64,000 nt of DNA from Caecibacter massiliensis. Lineage in GTDB: Bacteria > Bacillota > Negativicutes > Veillonellales > Megasphaeraceae. A program made the translations under genes and the position numbers. This document shows positions 28,394 to 38,200 of this stretch, in pieces. The stretch is from positions 372,001 to 436,000 of the forward strand of contig LT608311.1 of the NCBI GenBank assembly GCA_900095875.1, written 5' to 3'. Each line of letters opens with the position of its first letter. Position 1 is the first letter of the stretch. The notes beneath the pieces are model-generated. The model ran no database searches and was not told the DNA's origin. It saw nothing but the letters and a program-made list of their open reading frames with translations.

Positions 28394-29560
28394 TTAATAC
28401 CAGCGTGTCATAGGCAGATCGTTGTTCGTCCCTTTGGTAAAGAGCAGCTGATGGACGTCGATATAGCCGATATAAAATGCTACGGCACAACCACAGAGGT
28501 ATAAGTCCCACATGCGGACGAATTCCATTCCCTTATCGGCAGCTACCTGGTCACGTACCTTCTGGAAATTGTGATACCAACAGCTTAGAGTGCGATAATA
28601 ATGACGGCGCAGACTTTCCACATCGAGGATCTGGAAATCGCCATCATAAGCCAGCTTCAGGATTTCATAGACTGTCGGCAGTGTGCCGCCGGGGAAGATA
28701 TACTTGCGCATCCAGGGATTGCTGTTTTTTTCGTCCCGGCCATCAATATAATGGAGAAGGAACAGTCCGCCCGGCTTCAAAATCTGATTGGCAATGGACA
28801 TATAGCGTTCGTACTGGGAACGACCTACGTGTTCCAGCATACCGACGCTGACCAGCCGGTCATATTTCAGTCTCTTTTTGGGCAGATCCCGGTAATCCAT
28901 AAGGTCAATATGGATCTGTCCTTCCAGTCCCAGTTTTTTGATGCGTTCCTGCCCCATGGCCCATTGTTCGTGACTCAGGGTGCAGCCATAACCGGTTACG
29001 CCGTATTTTTTGGCTGCTTCTATGAGCAGGAAGCCCCAGCCACAGCCGATATCGAGGAGACTCATGCCCTTTTCCAGATGGAGTTTGGATAAAATATAAT
29101 CTACTTTATTGCGCTGTGCCTGTTCCAGCGTGTCGTCATCATGTTTGAAATAGGCACAGGAATAGCTCAGGGTCGGATCCAGCCAGAGTTTGTAGAAATC
29201 ATTCCCCAGGTCGTAATGAGAGCATACTTCTTCGCGCTGTGTCGATTTATCTTCTGACGGATAAAGAAGATTGTTGACAGCTGACCGGTCCAGGGAAAAC
29301 TGGTCGATTTGTTCGAGAATGCATTTTAAGACGACGAACAAATCTCCTTCCACTTCGATATCGCCTTTCATATAGGCTTCGCCCAATGCCAGCGAGGTAG
29401 ACGTAAGGAGTTCTTTTTTAGGAATATCCTTATGCACCAATACGCGGAACAGGGGTTTGCCCGTCCCTATGGTATAGGTATGGCCGTGCAGTACTACTTC
29501 AAAGCAGTACTTGTCAAACCGTTGCAGGTAATAAATGAGGAAATTATCCATAATATGCAT
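28394..29560 (-). CDS. cfa: Cyclopropane-fatty-acyl-phospholipid synthase
   Basis: SAM-dependent enzyme that adds a methylene bridge to unsaturated membrane acyl chains. The 388-residue protein has an N-terminal lipid-facing domain (EAYMKGDIEVEGDL is the family's conserved patch), then a methyltransferase fold with the SAM motif SLLDIGCGWGFL, CTLSHEQWAMGQ and LEHVGRSQYERY, and the C-terminal Cfa region with HYYRTLSCWYHNF. It is the last gene of a cca-pbp-folD-cfa run, 42 bases after folD. A GGAAGGTG site precedes the first ATG. Confidence 0.94.
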   Translation of the reverse strand: MHIMDNFLIYYLQRFDKYCFEVVLHGHTYTIGTGKPLFRVLVHKDIPKKELLTSTSLALGEAYMKGDIEVEGDLFVVLKCILEQIDQFSLDRSAVNNLLYPSEDKSTQREEVCSHYDLGNDFYKLWLDPTLSYSCAYFKHDDDTLEQAQRNKVDYILSKLHLEKGMSLLDIGCGWGFLLIEAAKKYGVTGYGCTLSHEQWAMGQERIKKLGLEGQIHIDLMDYRDLPKKRLKYDRLVSVGMLEHVGRSQYERYMSIANQILKPGGLFLLHYIDGRDEKNSNPWMRKYIFPGGTLPTVYEILKLAYDGDFQILDVESLRRHYYRTLSCWYHNFQKVRDQVAADKGMEFVRMWDLYLCGCAVAFYIGYIDVHQLLFTKGTNNDLPMTRWY

Positions 29561-29602
29561 GACTAAACACCTTCCATTCTCATCATATTATTTATAATAA
29601 AC

Positions 29603-30442
29603 CTAGTCCGTCCATGCACCCCGGCAGACTACGTTTTCCAAAACCATCATAGTCGTAACGGCACCTACGCCACCCGGCACGGGTGTCAGTGCCCCTGCAA
29701 CCTGGGAAACGCCTTCGAAATCTACATCGCCGACAGTCTTGCCATCGACGCGGTTGATTCCTACGTCAATGACGACAGCTCCCGGTTTGACCATATCGGC
29801 CGTTATGAGTCCCGGCGCCCCGGCGGCACTGATCAGAATATCCGCCCGCCGTGCCGCGGCTTTCAGATCATGGGTGCGCGTATGGCAATGAGTAACGGTC
29901 GCATTGCGGTTCAGGCAGAGCTGGGCCAGTGGTTTGCCGACGACATTGCTCCGGCCAATGATAACGACATCCTTCCCCGTCAGTGAAATGTGATAATAAT
30001 CCAGAATGGCCATAACGGCACGTGGCGTACACGGTACAAATCCGGACCTCCCGGAAAACAGGCGGGCAATATTCGTATCGGTCAGTCCATCTACGTCTTT
30101 ATCGGGACTGATGCAGTTGATGATCCGTGAAGCGTTGAGATGATGCGGCAGGGGCATCATCATGAGAATGCCAAAAATATGTTTCTGCTCATTGAAATGT
30201 TCGAGCATGGAAATGATGTCCCGTTCGCTTACCGATTCGGACAAACGGTAAATTTCAGCGGATAATCCGACGTTGCGGGCTACGCGCTGCATCGAAGAGG
30301 CATACATCGCCGAGGGCTTATCCTGACCGGCCAGGACGATAGCCAGTTCTGGACGGATATGTTGTTCCTGGAAATCGTAAATTTTGCTCTCTACCCTCTC
30401 ACGATGAAAGGCTGCTACAGCCTTCCCATCTAACAATAACAC
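29603..30442 (-). CDS. folD: Bifunctional methylenetetrahydrofolate dehydrogenase/cyclohydrolase
   Basis: Interconverts one-carbon folates in the cytosol (NADP-dependent dehydrogenase plus cyclohydrolase). The 279-residue protein has the folate-binding signature DKDVDGLT, the Rossmann motif IIGRSNVVGKPLA and PVPGGVGAVTTMML near the end, which is diagnostic for FolD. The start is a GTG with GGGGGAG five bases upstream; it follows the penicillin-binding protein gene by 14 bases, so probably co-transcribed. Confidence 0.96.
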   Translation of the reverse strand: MLLLDGKAVAAFHRERVESKIYDFQEQHIRPELAIVLAGQDKPSAMYASSMQRVARNVGLSAEIYRLSESVSERDIISMLEHFNEQKHIFGILMMMPLPHHLNASRIINCISPDKDVDGLTDTNIARLFSGRSGFVPCTPRAVMAILDYYHISLTGKDVVIIGRSNVVGKPLAQLCLNRNATVTHCHTRTHDLKAAARRADILISAAGAPGLITADMVKPGAVVIDVGINRVDGKTVGDVDFEGVSQVAGALTPVPGGVGAVTTMMVLENVVCRGAWTD

Positions 30443-30456
30443 AAAAACTCCCCCTT

Positions 30457-32433
30457 TTAACGCAGGAATGTCACGTGGACATCATCGCCATTCCTGACAT
30501 ATGTACCTGCTTTCGGACTCTGATATACGGCGCGTCCGGCTCCGTTCGGCACAAAGCCAAGCCCGGCTTTGTCCAGCCAGTCATTGACTTCCCGGTTATC
30601 CCAGCCAATGAAAGATGGCATGAGGATGCCGTCGTCACTGCGGTGAATTTCCGGCATATGGCGCCGCTGCCCCTTCTCTTCTTGTTTTCGACGTGGCAGC
30701 AGATTTTCCTGCCCATGAGATGGACGAATTCCCTTAAATCGTACAATTTCTTCCATAATCTCTTTGAATACAGGTGCCGCTACCTGGGCGCCATAATAGA
30801 CGCCTGATGGATTATCGACGACGATGAGGACGACAAACTGCGGATCTTCCAACGGCCCAAAGCCGACAAAGGAGCCAATATACTGTCCTTCCGCATAGCC
30901 GGTTCCCTCGGCGTTGAGCCTCTGAGCCGTCCCTGTCTTACCGCAGAAATCATACCCGGCAATGTGGGCATTCTGTCCGCCGCCGGAAGAAATTTCTTCT
31001 GCCATGATTTTACTGATGGTCTTGCTTACGTCGGCCGAGACAGGCTGACCGACTTCTGTCGGTTCGGCCTTTTTATAAATGGAACCATCGGGATTATCGA
31101 TTTCTTTGATTACATAGGGCTTCATCATATGGCCGCCATTGGCAATAGCCCCGAAAGCCTGGACCATCTGGAGCGGCGTCACGGCATTGCCCTGGCCGAT
31201 GCCCATAATCGCTTCATCGACACGGCTCATAGAAGAAGCATCAAACAGGATGCCGGCCCCTTCGCCGGGCAGTTCGATTCCCGTCGGCTGGCCGAAGCCA
31301 AAACGCCGGGCATATTCCGTTTCTATGCGGCCGCCCATCTGCATGCCAATATATGCCATGCCGGTATTAATGGAAAATTTCAATATTTCCTTAATGGTGA
31401 CATTGCCCATGCCGGCATCATCCCAGTTGTGGATGGTCCGGTCATCGACGTCGATATATCCTACGTCATGGTATACGCGGTTGACATCCCATTTCCCCGA
31501 ATCAAGGGCAGAAGCTGCCATAATCGGCTTAAAGGTCGAGCCCGGTTCATACAAATTGACCACGGCCCGGTTCTTATACGCTTCCGCATTACCCTTACCG
31601 TATTCGTTGGGATCGAAATTCGGACGGCTTCCCATCGCCAGGATTTCCCCTGTCTTGGGATTCATGACGATGATGGCGGCCCCTGACGGATGATTGCGCT
31701 GCATGATGCCGTCCAGCCCTTTTTCCACGACATATTGAATCGTGCTGTCTATAGTCAGCTGGACCGACCGTTCCTGGTCTGGCAGTATCTTTTCCAGCGC
31801 CGATTCGAGAATAGGAACGTTATTACGGTCTGTCGTAATATGGAACTTCTGCACATCCCCTTTTATTTCTTTGTCCAGCACCATTTCAATGCCATCCAGC
31901 CCCTGGTCGTTTTCTCCTACAAATCCGATGAGTTGGGCCGCCATTTTGCCATTGGGATAGTACCGGTGGTTTTCATCATTAAACCGCAGCCCCTGCAGCT
32001 TTTCATCTTTTATCACCTGCTGCAGTGCTTCATAGTGGTCATGATCCATCGTCCGTTCCAGCCAGACAAAGGCCGTATCCCGCTGGAGCCGCTCCTGTAT
32101 CTCGCTTTCCTTTATTTTCAGATATGGGGCGAGAATATGGGCCATTTCACTGGGACTTCGGTTGATCATAGTAGGATCGGCATACAGCGACTTTGCCATT
32201 TCGCTGATAGCCAATACCCGGCCATCCCGGTCCAGAATCGTACCGCGCGGAGATTGAATTTTCCGGCTTTCTTCCGTCTGGGCGTCGGCCCGGCGGGACA
32301 GGCTGGGTCCCTTCACGACCTGCAGCCAGAACAACCGGCCAAAAACGACGGCACATACAGTAAACATGACGACGATGCATGCAGCAATACGCCGTTTCAT
32401 GAATTGTTGTCTTTTTTTATCCTCTGTATTCAT
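30457..32433 (-). CDS. Class B penicillin-binding protein with PASTA domain (FtsI/SpoVD type)
   Basis: Peptidoglycan transpeptidase for division, anchored in the inner membrane by a segment at residues ~16-38. The 658-residue protein has the dimerisation module (SPRGTILDRDGRVLA), catalytic STFK at 299-302, SIN at 354-356 and KTG at 499-501, and a C-terminal PASTA domain of about 55 residues. The layout matches SpoVD/PBP2x-like proteins, but no other sporulation gene is in view. The ATG overlaps the cca stop (ATGA), so the two are translationally coupled. Confidence 0.93.
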   Translation of the reverse strand: MNTEDKKRQQFMKRRIAACIVVMFTVCAVVFGRLFWLQVVKGPSLSRRADAQTEESRKIQSPRGTILDRDGRVLAISEMAKSLYADPTMINRSPSEMAHILAPYLKIKESEIQERLQRDTAFVWLERTMDHDHYEALQQVIKDEKLQGLRFNDENHRYYPNGKMAAQLIGFVGENDQGLDGIEMVLDKEIKGDVQKFHITTDRNNVPILESALEKILPDQERSVQLTIDSTIQYVVEKGLDGIMQRNHPSGAAIIVMNPKTGEILAMGSRPNFDPNEYGKGNAEAYKNRAVVNLYEPGSTFKPIMAASALDSGKWDVNRVYHDVGYIDVDDRTIHNWDDAGMGNVTIKEILKFSINTGMAYIGMQMGGRIETEYARRFGFGQPTGIELPGEGAGILFDASSMSRVDEAIMGIGQGNAVTPLQMVQAFGAIANGGHMMKPYVIKEIDNPDGSIYKKAEPTEVGQPVSADVSKTISKIMAEEISSGGGQNAHIAGYDFCGKTGTAQRLNAEGTGYAEGQYIGSFVGFGPLEDPQFVVLIVVDNPSGVYYGAQVAAPVFKEIMEEIVRFKGIRPSHGQENLLPRRKQEEKGQRRHMPEIHRSDDGILMPSFIGWDNREVNDWLDKAGLGFVPNGAGRAVYQSPKAGTYVRNGDDVHVTFLR

Positions 32434-33857
32434 TGAGTTTCAGCCTCTTCATGGCGTTTCAGCCATTTTTCTGCCGCATCGAGCAGCGCAGCCGGGTCAT
32501 TTTCCAGCTGTTTATTCTGGACGCGTTTCAGGAGATTGCGCAGGCAGTCCCCCGTACGGCGGCCACATGCACCAGGCAGGCGGCGGTCGTAATGCAGGTC
32601 TTTCGTACTGACGGGCATTTCCCGCGCCAGTTCTTCCATAAAGGCACCAAATGATTCGGTACCGCTCGTATCGGTATGTTCATGGCCGCATCCCCAGATA
32701 TCACCGACAGCCAGAGCCGTCGCCTGGCGGATGGCTTTTGCCATTTCTTCACTGCGCCGGAACGGGCCATATAATGCCTCCCGGCGCAGCCATTTATTGA
32801 TATCCCCTTCGCCCGTATTGGCAAAATAATGGAATTTCATATGCGTCCGGACCAGCCAGGCTATACGCCGGACAAAGGCCGGGTTCTTATGCCACCGGGT
32901 CAGGATATCCGCAGCCATTTCGGCGCCTTTGTCATCGTGCCCATAATCGGTCAGACGGCCTTTGTGTACGCCACGGATTCCCGGCAGTCCCTTCGCCACA
33001 TCATGAAACAGCGCAGCATAGCGGATAACCGGATCAGCCGGCGTATGGGCGACGACGGCCAGGGTATGGAACCAGGCATCAAACGCATGAAACGGCAGCG
33101 ACTGTGGTGTATCCGGCAGATGGGCCAATTCCGGCAGAATGGGGATTTCATGGTAGATGCCATTTTCTTTCTGCCGGCAGCTGCACTGACCGAGGCCGCT
33201 GCGGACGAGGACATCAAGACCTTTATAAGCAGCCGGCGTTACCATGAGCCGGTCAATTTCAGACACGACCCGTTCCAGCGACAATCCCCGTACACGGTCG
33301 TATGCCGCCGGCATAGCACGCAGCAGCTCTTTTACCGGCAGGAAATCAAGCTGTCCCGTAAACCGGCAGGCCCGGAACAGGCGCAGGGCATCTTCACTGA
33401 ACCGGCGCCGCGGGTCGCCTACGGTAACCAGATGTTTCTTACGGATATCTTTCTGACCACCTGTATAATCATAAATATGGTCTTCGTCATCCATAGCCAG
33501 GGCATTGATGGTAAAATCGCGGCGCATCACATCTTCACGAAGCGTGGAAGCGTACCAGACTGTTTCTGGCCGGTGACTGTCCGTTCCATACCGTTCTCCC
33601 CGGAATGTAGCCGTCTCGATAGTCAGTCCATCGACGACCAGGACGACGATGCCAAAGGCTTCTCCGTTGATTTCTACGGTGTGCCAGTGTTCTTTTTCTG
33701 CTATGGCACGGATTTCCTCCGGCCTCGCCGATGTCGTCACATCATAGTCATGAGGCTGCCGCTTCATCAACAGGTCCCGCACAGCCCCGCCTACGATATA
33801 CGCTTCAAAACCGGCATCACGAAAAGCACGCAGAACGCGCCGTACAATTGGATTCAA
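32430..33857 (-). CDS. cca: CCA tRNA nucleotidyltransferase with HD domain
   Basis: Adds or repairs the 3' CCA end of tRNAs. A 475-residue class II polymerase-beta-type enzyme: GGAVRDLLMKRQPHDYDVTTSA holds the metal-binding DxD pair, RRDFTINALAMD follows, and RRRFSEDALRLFRACRF is the tRNA-binding signature. The C-terminal half carries an HD phosphohydrolase motif (AALFHDVAKG), as in the larger Cca family. Without biochemical data it could be an A-adding enzyme only; no second copy is in the window. Confidence 0.93.
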   Translation of the reverse strand: MNPIVRRVLRAFRDAGFEAYIVGGAVRDLLMKRQPHDYDVTTSARPEEIRAIAEKEHWHTVEINGEAFGIVVLVVDGLTIETATFRGERYGTDSHRPETVWYASTLREDVMRRDFTINALAMDDEDHIYDYTGGQKDIRKKHLVTVGDPRRRFSEDALRLFRACRFTGQLDFLPVKELLRAMPAAYDRVRGLSLERVVSEIDRLMVTPAAYKGLDVLVRSGLGQCSCRQKENGIYHEIPILPELAHLPDTPQSLPFHAFDAWFHTLAVVAHTPADPVIRYAALFHDVAKGLPGIRGVHKGRLTDYGHDDKGAEMAADILTRWHKNPAFVRRIAWLVRTHMKFHYFANTGEGDINKWLRREALYGPFRRSEEMAKAIRQATALAVGDIWGCGHEHTDTSGTESFGAFMEELAREMPVSTKDLHYDRRLPGACGRRTGDCLRNLLKRVQNKQLENDPAALLDAAEKWLKRHEEAETQ

Positions 33858-34023
33858 CAGCTACACCCCATTTCCTACAACAGAAGGATTCCAGTTCATT
33901 TCCCGGCTTATAATTCTGTAATATATTATCAGAATACTTAATTATACTATGATATGCCTGAAAATTACAAGGTTATCCCAGACCGCATTGCAGGTCCATT
34001 ATAAGGAAATCTCATGTTCCGTC

Positions 34024-34051
34024 TTGTATTACTGTTTAAATATGCTATAAT
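34024..34051 (+). promoter_or_regulatory. Promoter of the M20-DUF3100-M20 group
   Basis: TTGTAT (34024-34029), 16 bases, TATAAT (34046-34051), about 30 bases before the first M20 peptidase gene, which has an AAGGAGGTTATT site. Confidence 0.6.
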
Positions 34052-34083
34052 GTAGAAAAATTATACTGCAAGGAGGTTATTCC

Positions 34084-35346
34084 ATGTCTCTGGATATAAA
34101 AAAATTAGTAGAAACGCAATTCCCCCTGCTCGTCGAAATCCGTCGCCACTGTCATGAATACCCGGAACTTTCCTGGCAGGAAACGAAGACTCTGGCATAT
34201 ATAAAAGAAAAACTGAGCGGCTGGCATATTCCCTCCCAGTCCATTGAAAAAGGGGGAATCGCCGCCATCCTGGAAAGCGGACAGCCGGGACCCACCTTGC
34301 TGCTCCGCGCCGATATTGATGCCCTGCCCGTACAGGAAGGAGCAATGAATCTTTCTCAAAAAAGGACATGTATCTCCCAGATTCCCGGTGTCATGCATGC
34401 CTGCGGTCATGATGGTCACATCGCCATGCTGCTGGTAGCGGCAAAGATATTGCATGAATGTAAAGATACCTGGTCCGGCACCATCATTTGCCTGTTCGAA
34501 CAAGGAGAAGAAGACTCACACGCTATGGAATACATCGTTCCCTGGCTGGAAACAAAGAGCGGTTATCACATCGATGGATGCTACGCCACTCATCTGCGCT
34601 GGGATATCCCGACGGGTAAAATCGCCATCTGTCCCGATGCCCCCATGGCGGGAGGGTTCCGTTTCGATATTACCATTCACGGACAGGGAGGTCACGGATC
34701 CCGTCCGGACCTGTGCCACAGTCCCATCGACTGCTTTTCCGCCTTTAATCAGGAATTACAGGGACTGCGCCTGCGCGCTGTCCCGCCACGCCAGTGCCTG
34801 GCCGTCTCTATCGGCAGCCTCCACAGCGGTGAATTGCAGAATGTCGTCCCCCAGGAGCTGACCTTTGGCGGTACCTGCCGTTATTTTGATTACGATAAAG
34901 CTGGCAAACCCTTTTATGATGAATTTTATCATCTCCTGGACCACACCTGTGCCAGCTACCATTGCAGCTGGACCAGCGGTCCCGTACCCAAACCGTTATA
35001 TGAGGTCCACAACGACAAAACCTGCGCGGCCCTGGCAGAAAAAGCCATAACGGCCTCCCTGGGAAATGACATACTGACAAAGTGCGAACCGTGGATGGCA
35101 TCGGAAACATTCGCTATCCTCACCCGGCTCTATCCGGGAGTCCTCACCTTTACAGGCATTGCTAACCCGTCAAAAGGTACTGGTGGCAATCATCATACAC
35201 CGGAATTCGACCTCGATGAAGACGCTCTCGTCTACGGCACAACGGCCTGTATATCCTATGCACTGGCATTTTTAAAAGAAAACCCACAAACATCATTCAT
35301 CCGCACGAATGAACCGTTAGATACACTGGCCGCGCGGAATGTATGA
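34084..35346 (+). CDS. M20-family metallo-amidohydrolase (first copy)
   Basis: A 420-residue peptidase/amidase of the M20D type that cleaves N-acyl amino acids or small dipeptides with a binuclear metal site. ACGHDGHIAML holds the first metal ligands, FEQGEED the bridging acidic residues, YATHLRWD a ligand His and GGNHHTPEFD the last one. Cytoplasmic, as no signal peptide is present. It precedes the DUF3100 membrane protein gene, separated by a hairpin and a second promoter. The substrate is probably imported by that protein; this is inference from position. Confidence 0.86.
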   Translation: MSLDIKKLVETQFPLLVEIRRHCHEYPELSWQETKTLAYIKEKLSGWHIPSQSIEKGGIAAILESGQPGPTLLLRADIDALPVQEGAMNLSQKRTCISQIPGVMHACGHDGHIAMLLVAAKILHECKDTWSGTIICLFEQGEEDSHAMEYIVPWLETKSGYHIDGCYATHLRWDIPTGKIAICPDAPMAGGFRFDITIHGQGGHGSRPDLCHSPIDCFSAFNQELQGLRLRAVPPRQCLAVSIGSLHSGELQNVVPQELTFGGTCRYFDYDKAGKPFYDEFYHLLDHTCASYHCSWTSGPVPKPLYEVHNDKTCAALAEKAITASLGNDILTKCEPWMASETFAILTRLYPGVLTFTGIANPSKGTGGNHHTPEFDLDEDALVYGTTACISYALAFLKENPQTSFIRTNEPLDTLAARNV

Positions 35347-35375
35347 CATGCATGCTGTCTATCGTAAAAATACAA

Positions 35376-35404
35376 TTGCATTCTGGTACATTATATTGTA
35401 GAAT
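35376..35404 (+). promoter_or_regulatory. Putative promoter of the DUF3100 gene
   Basis: TTGCAT (35376-35381), 17 bases, TAGAAT (35399-35404), about 80 bases before the chosen TTG start. The -10 lies at the foot of the following hairpin. Confidence 0.45.
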
Positions 35405-35434
35405 AATGGCGGTTGCGACAAGGCAGCCGTTATT
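35402..35434 (+). terminator. Hairpin between the first M20 gene and DUF3100 gene
   Basis: Arms AATAATGGC and GCCGTTATT (one G-U pair) close on a loop containing further G/C pairs. The T tract is weak. It may end part of the upstream transcript, with read-through into the following genes. Confidence 0.4.
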
Positions 35435-35485
35435 ATTTATATATATGTTTTCATGTTTTTATCTTATGTTTTAGGAGGCACTAAA

Positions 35486-36826
35486 TTGGACCTTATTAAA
35501 AACTGGAAAATCCATGTGTTTGCCTTGCTGCTCGTCATCGTGGCAGAATTTATCGGCATCCAGAAACATGGACTCGTCATCTTCCTGCCAATGCTCTATG
35601 CACTGGTACTGGGCGGTATCATTTCCTATCCATCCTTCCACATCCTGAATGAAAAACAGATGACCCGTGCAGGCAATCTCATGGGCATCACCATGCTCTT
35701 CCTGATTGCCAAAATCGGTCTGGGCATCGGCCCGAACCTTCATCTGCTCCTGAATTCCGGTCTGGCCCTGATCATGCAGGAATTCGGCCATTTCTTCGGC
35801 ACATTGATTTTCGGCCTTCCTACGGCTATTTTATTGAAAATGGGCCGGGAAGCCATCGGTGCCTGCTACTCCATCGACCGGGAAGCCAATGTGGCTATCA
35901 TCGCCGAAAAATTCGGCATCTTCTCCCCTGAAGGCCGTGGCGTCATGGGTATGTACATCTGCGGAACTCTCTTTGGGGCTCTCTGGATTTCCATTCTCGC
36001 CGGCATCGTATCCCGCACGGGAATCTTCCATCCCTATGCGCTTGCCATGGGCGGCGGCATCGGTTCAGCCAGCATGATGGCCGCCTCTGTTGGTTCCATC
36101 GTCGCCGTATTTCCCGATGAAGTACAGAAAATCACTGCCTTTGCCGGGGCTGCCAACCTCATGACATCGGTCATCGGGATTTATTTCTCTCTGTTCATTT
36201 CCCTGCCAGTCACCATCAAGGTATATGAACTCGTTACAGGCCGGAAACGGAAAGATGAAGTAACTGAAGAAGAACAGGCCGATGCCAAGACAAAAGAAAC
36301 GATGGCACAGAATGAAGAAGCCGTCGCAGCAGATATCAAAAAAGAAGAAACGGAAGAACAGGAAGCAAAAAAAGGATCTACCCTGGGCGATGACCTGCTC
36401 ATCCTCTTCATCACCGGCGTCCTCACCCTCGTAGCTAACTTCGTCGGTTTCAAAGTCAATCCTCTCGACGACTGGCTCGGTATCCTGATCATCATTGCCA
36501 TCTGCTTTGTCGGCATCCTCATCGCCCACGTCCCGGTACTGAACAAGCTGCCCAATGTATTCTGGGTCTCCATTGTCGCCGTCGTCATTTCTATTCCGGG
36601 CATCCCCGGTGCCGAATGGATTACGACCATCACCAAGAATGTCAACTTCCTGGCAGCCTGCACGCCTATCCTGGCGTATGGCGGTCTGTCCCTCGGTAAA
36701 GATATCCCCGCATTCAAGAGACTGTCCTGGCGCATCGTCCCCGTTGCCCTGATGGTATCGTCGGGCACATTTATCTGCGCGACGATTATGGCAGAAATCA
36801 TGCTCCATCTTGAAGGTGTCATTTAG
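35486..36826 (+). CDS. DUF3100 multi-pass membrane protein
   Basis: A 446-residue integral membrane protein with about ten hydrophobic segments in two blocks split by a highly charged cytoplasmic loop (roughly residues 250-305, rich in Glu and Lys). It resembles DUF3100, a family usually found next to M20 peptidases and thought to be a transporter; no substrate is established. I start at the TTG at 35486 (MDLIKNWKIHVF), 7 bases after AGGAGG; the ATG at 35453 has no such site. Lies 21 bases before the second M20 gene. Confidence 0.8.
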   Translation: MDLIKNWKIHVFALLLVIVAEFIGIQKHGLVIFLPMLYALVLGGIISYPSFHILNEKQMTRAGNLMGITMLFLIAKIGLGIGPNLHLLLNSGLALIMQEFGHFFGTLIFGLPTAILLKMGREAIGACYSIDREANVAIIAEKFGIFSPEGRGVMGMYICGTLFGALWISILAGIVSRTGIFHPYALAMGGGIGSASMMAASVGSIVAVFPDEVQKITAFAGAANLMTSVIGIYFSLFISLPVTIKVYELVTGRKRKDEVTEEEQADAKTKETMAQNEEAVAADIKKEETEEQEAKKGSTLGDDLLILFITGVLTLVANFVGFKVNPLDDWLGILIIIAICFVGILIAHVPVLNKLPNVFWVSIVAVVISIPGIPGAEWITTITKNVNFLAACTPILAYGGLSLGKDIPAFKRLSWRIVPVALMVSSGTFICATIMAEIMLHLEGVI

Positions 36827-36847
36827 GTTTAAAAAGGAGGCTTTACT

Positions 36848-38161
36848 ATGACCAAAGAAGAATTAAAACAGAAAGTCTGCGATGCCATTGATAAACGCGC
36901 CGAAGATATCATGTCGTTCGGAACGTCTGTATTCGATGAACCTGAACTGGGTTACAAAGAAACAAAGACATCAGCCAAAGTCCAGGAAGCCATGGATAAA
37001 CTGGGTATTCCTTATACGACAGGCTGGGCCATCACCGGTGTCAAAGGCCGGCTGAAGGGCAAAAACTCCAAGCGTACTGTCGCCGTCATGGGGGAACTCG
37101 ATTCTATCGTCTGCCGCCGCCATCCGTCAGCCGATCCAATAACCGGCGCGGCTCACTGCTGCGGTCATTTCATCCAGATTTCCGATATGCTCGGCGTCGC
37201 CATGGCGCTGAAAGATGCCGGAGCCATGGATTATCTCGGTGGCGATGTCGTCTTCTTTGCTGTGCCGAGTGAAGAATGTATTGAAATCGAATACCGCAAG
37301 AAGCTCATGGATGAAGGGAAAATCCATTTCTTCGGCGGCAAGCAGGAAATCATTCTTCAGGGCGGATTCGATGATATAGATGCCGCCATGGAAATGCATG
37401 CCTACTCGACGGATGACCCGGAAGGCAATATCATCCTCAACGGCGGCATGAGCGGTTTCATCACCAAACTCATTGAATACCACGGCAAGGCAGCGCACGC
37501 AGCCGGACAGCCTCATCTGGGTATCAATGCACTCAATGCCTGCATGCTGGGCATCATGGGCGTCAATGCCCTGAGAGAAACATTCCAGGAAAAAGACCAC
37601 GTCCGCTTCCATCCGATTATCACCTCCGGTGGCGATCTGGTCAACGTCGTGCCCGATCTGGTACGCATGGAAAGCTACGTCCGCGCCGCATCGGCCGACG
37701 CCATGAAATTCTACAACGACCGCATCAACCGCGCCCTTCGTGCCGGTGCCGACGCCATCGGTGCTACCTGTGAAATCAAGGATATGCCGGGTTACCTTCC
37801 CATGGAACAGGATAAAGCTCTGGGCAAAATCTGCGAAGCCAACGCCGACGCTATTTTCGGCAAGGACCACGTCGATACGAACCCGCCGTTCAATGCCGGC
37901 AGTACCGATGTCGGCGATATCTGCAACCTCATGCCCTGTATCCACCCTCATGTAGGCTGTGTCCATGGAGCCCTTCACAGTGCCGAATTTGAACTGTTCC
38001 AGAAACAGGCCGCGTATATCAAGACGACCAAAGTAATGGCAATGACCGTCATCGACCTTCTCTATGACAACGCTGCTGGCCTGGAAGACATCCTGAAAGA
38101 CTATAAGCCACGCATGACAAAAGAACAATATCTGGCATATATGGATTCACTCCGCAGCTGA
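36848..38161 (+). CDS. M20-family amidohydrolase (second copy, AbgB-like)
   Basis: A 437-residue M20 enzyme of a different subgroup from the first: the metal region reads GAAHCCGHFIQISDMLG rather than GHDGH, closer to AbgB-type aminobenzoyl-glutamate hydrolases. Further M20 features are VPSEECIEIEYR (acidic ligands), a dimerisation-domain stretch YHGKAAHAAGQPHLG and STDVGDI near the C terminus. It follows the DUF3100 gene by 21 bases with AGGAGG upstream, so both are co-transcribed. Substrate probably a carrier-delivered N-acyl amino acid or dipeptide. Confidence 0.85.
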   Translation: MTKEELKQKVCDAIDKRAEDIMSFGTSVFDEPELGYKETKTSAKVQEAMDKLGIPYTTGWAITGVKGRLKGKNSKRTVAVMGELDSIVCRRHPSADPITGAAHCCGHFIQISDMLGVAMALKDAGAMDYLGGDVVFFAVPSEECIEIEYRKKLMDEGKIHFFGGKQEIILQGGFDDIDAAMEMHAYSTDDPEGNIILNGGMSGFITKLIEYHGKAAHAAGQPHLGINALNACMLGIMGVNALRETFQEKDHVRFHPIITSGGDLVNVVPDLVRMESYVRAASADAMKFYNDRINRALRAGADAIGATCEIKDMPGYLPMEQDKALGKICEANADAIFGKDHVDTNPPFNAGSTDVGDICNLMPCIHPHVGCVHGALHSAEFELFQKQAAYIKTTKVMAMTVIDLLYDNAAGLEDILKDYKPRMTKEQYLAYMDSLRS

Positions 38162-38170
38162 GATAAAAGA

Positions 38171-38198
38171 TGTTTGATGTTTGACGTTTGACGTTTGA
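38171..38198. repeat. Four tandem NGTTTGA heptads
   Basis: TGTTTGA, TGTTTGA, CGTTTGA and CGTTTGA, directly followed by TG and the M20 terminator. Same unit as at 21248-21282. Confidence 0.75.
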
Positions 38199-38200
38199 TG

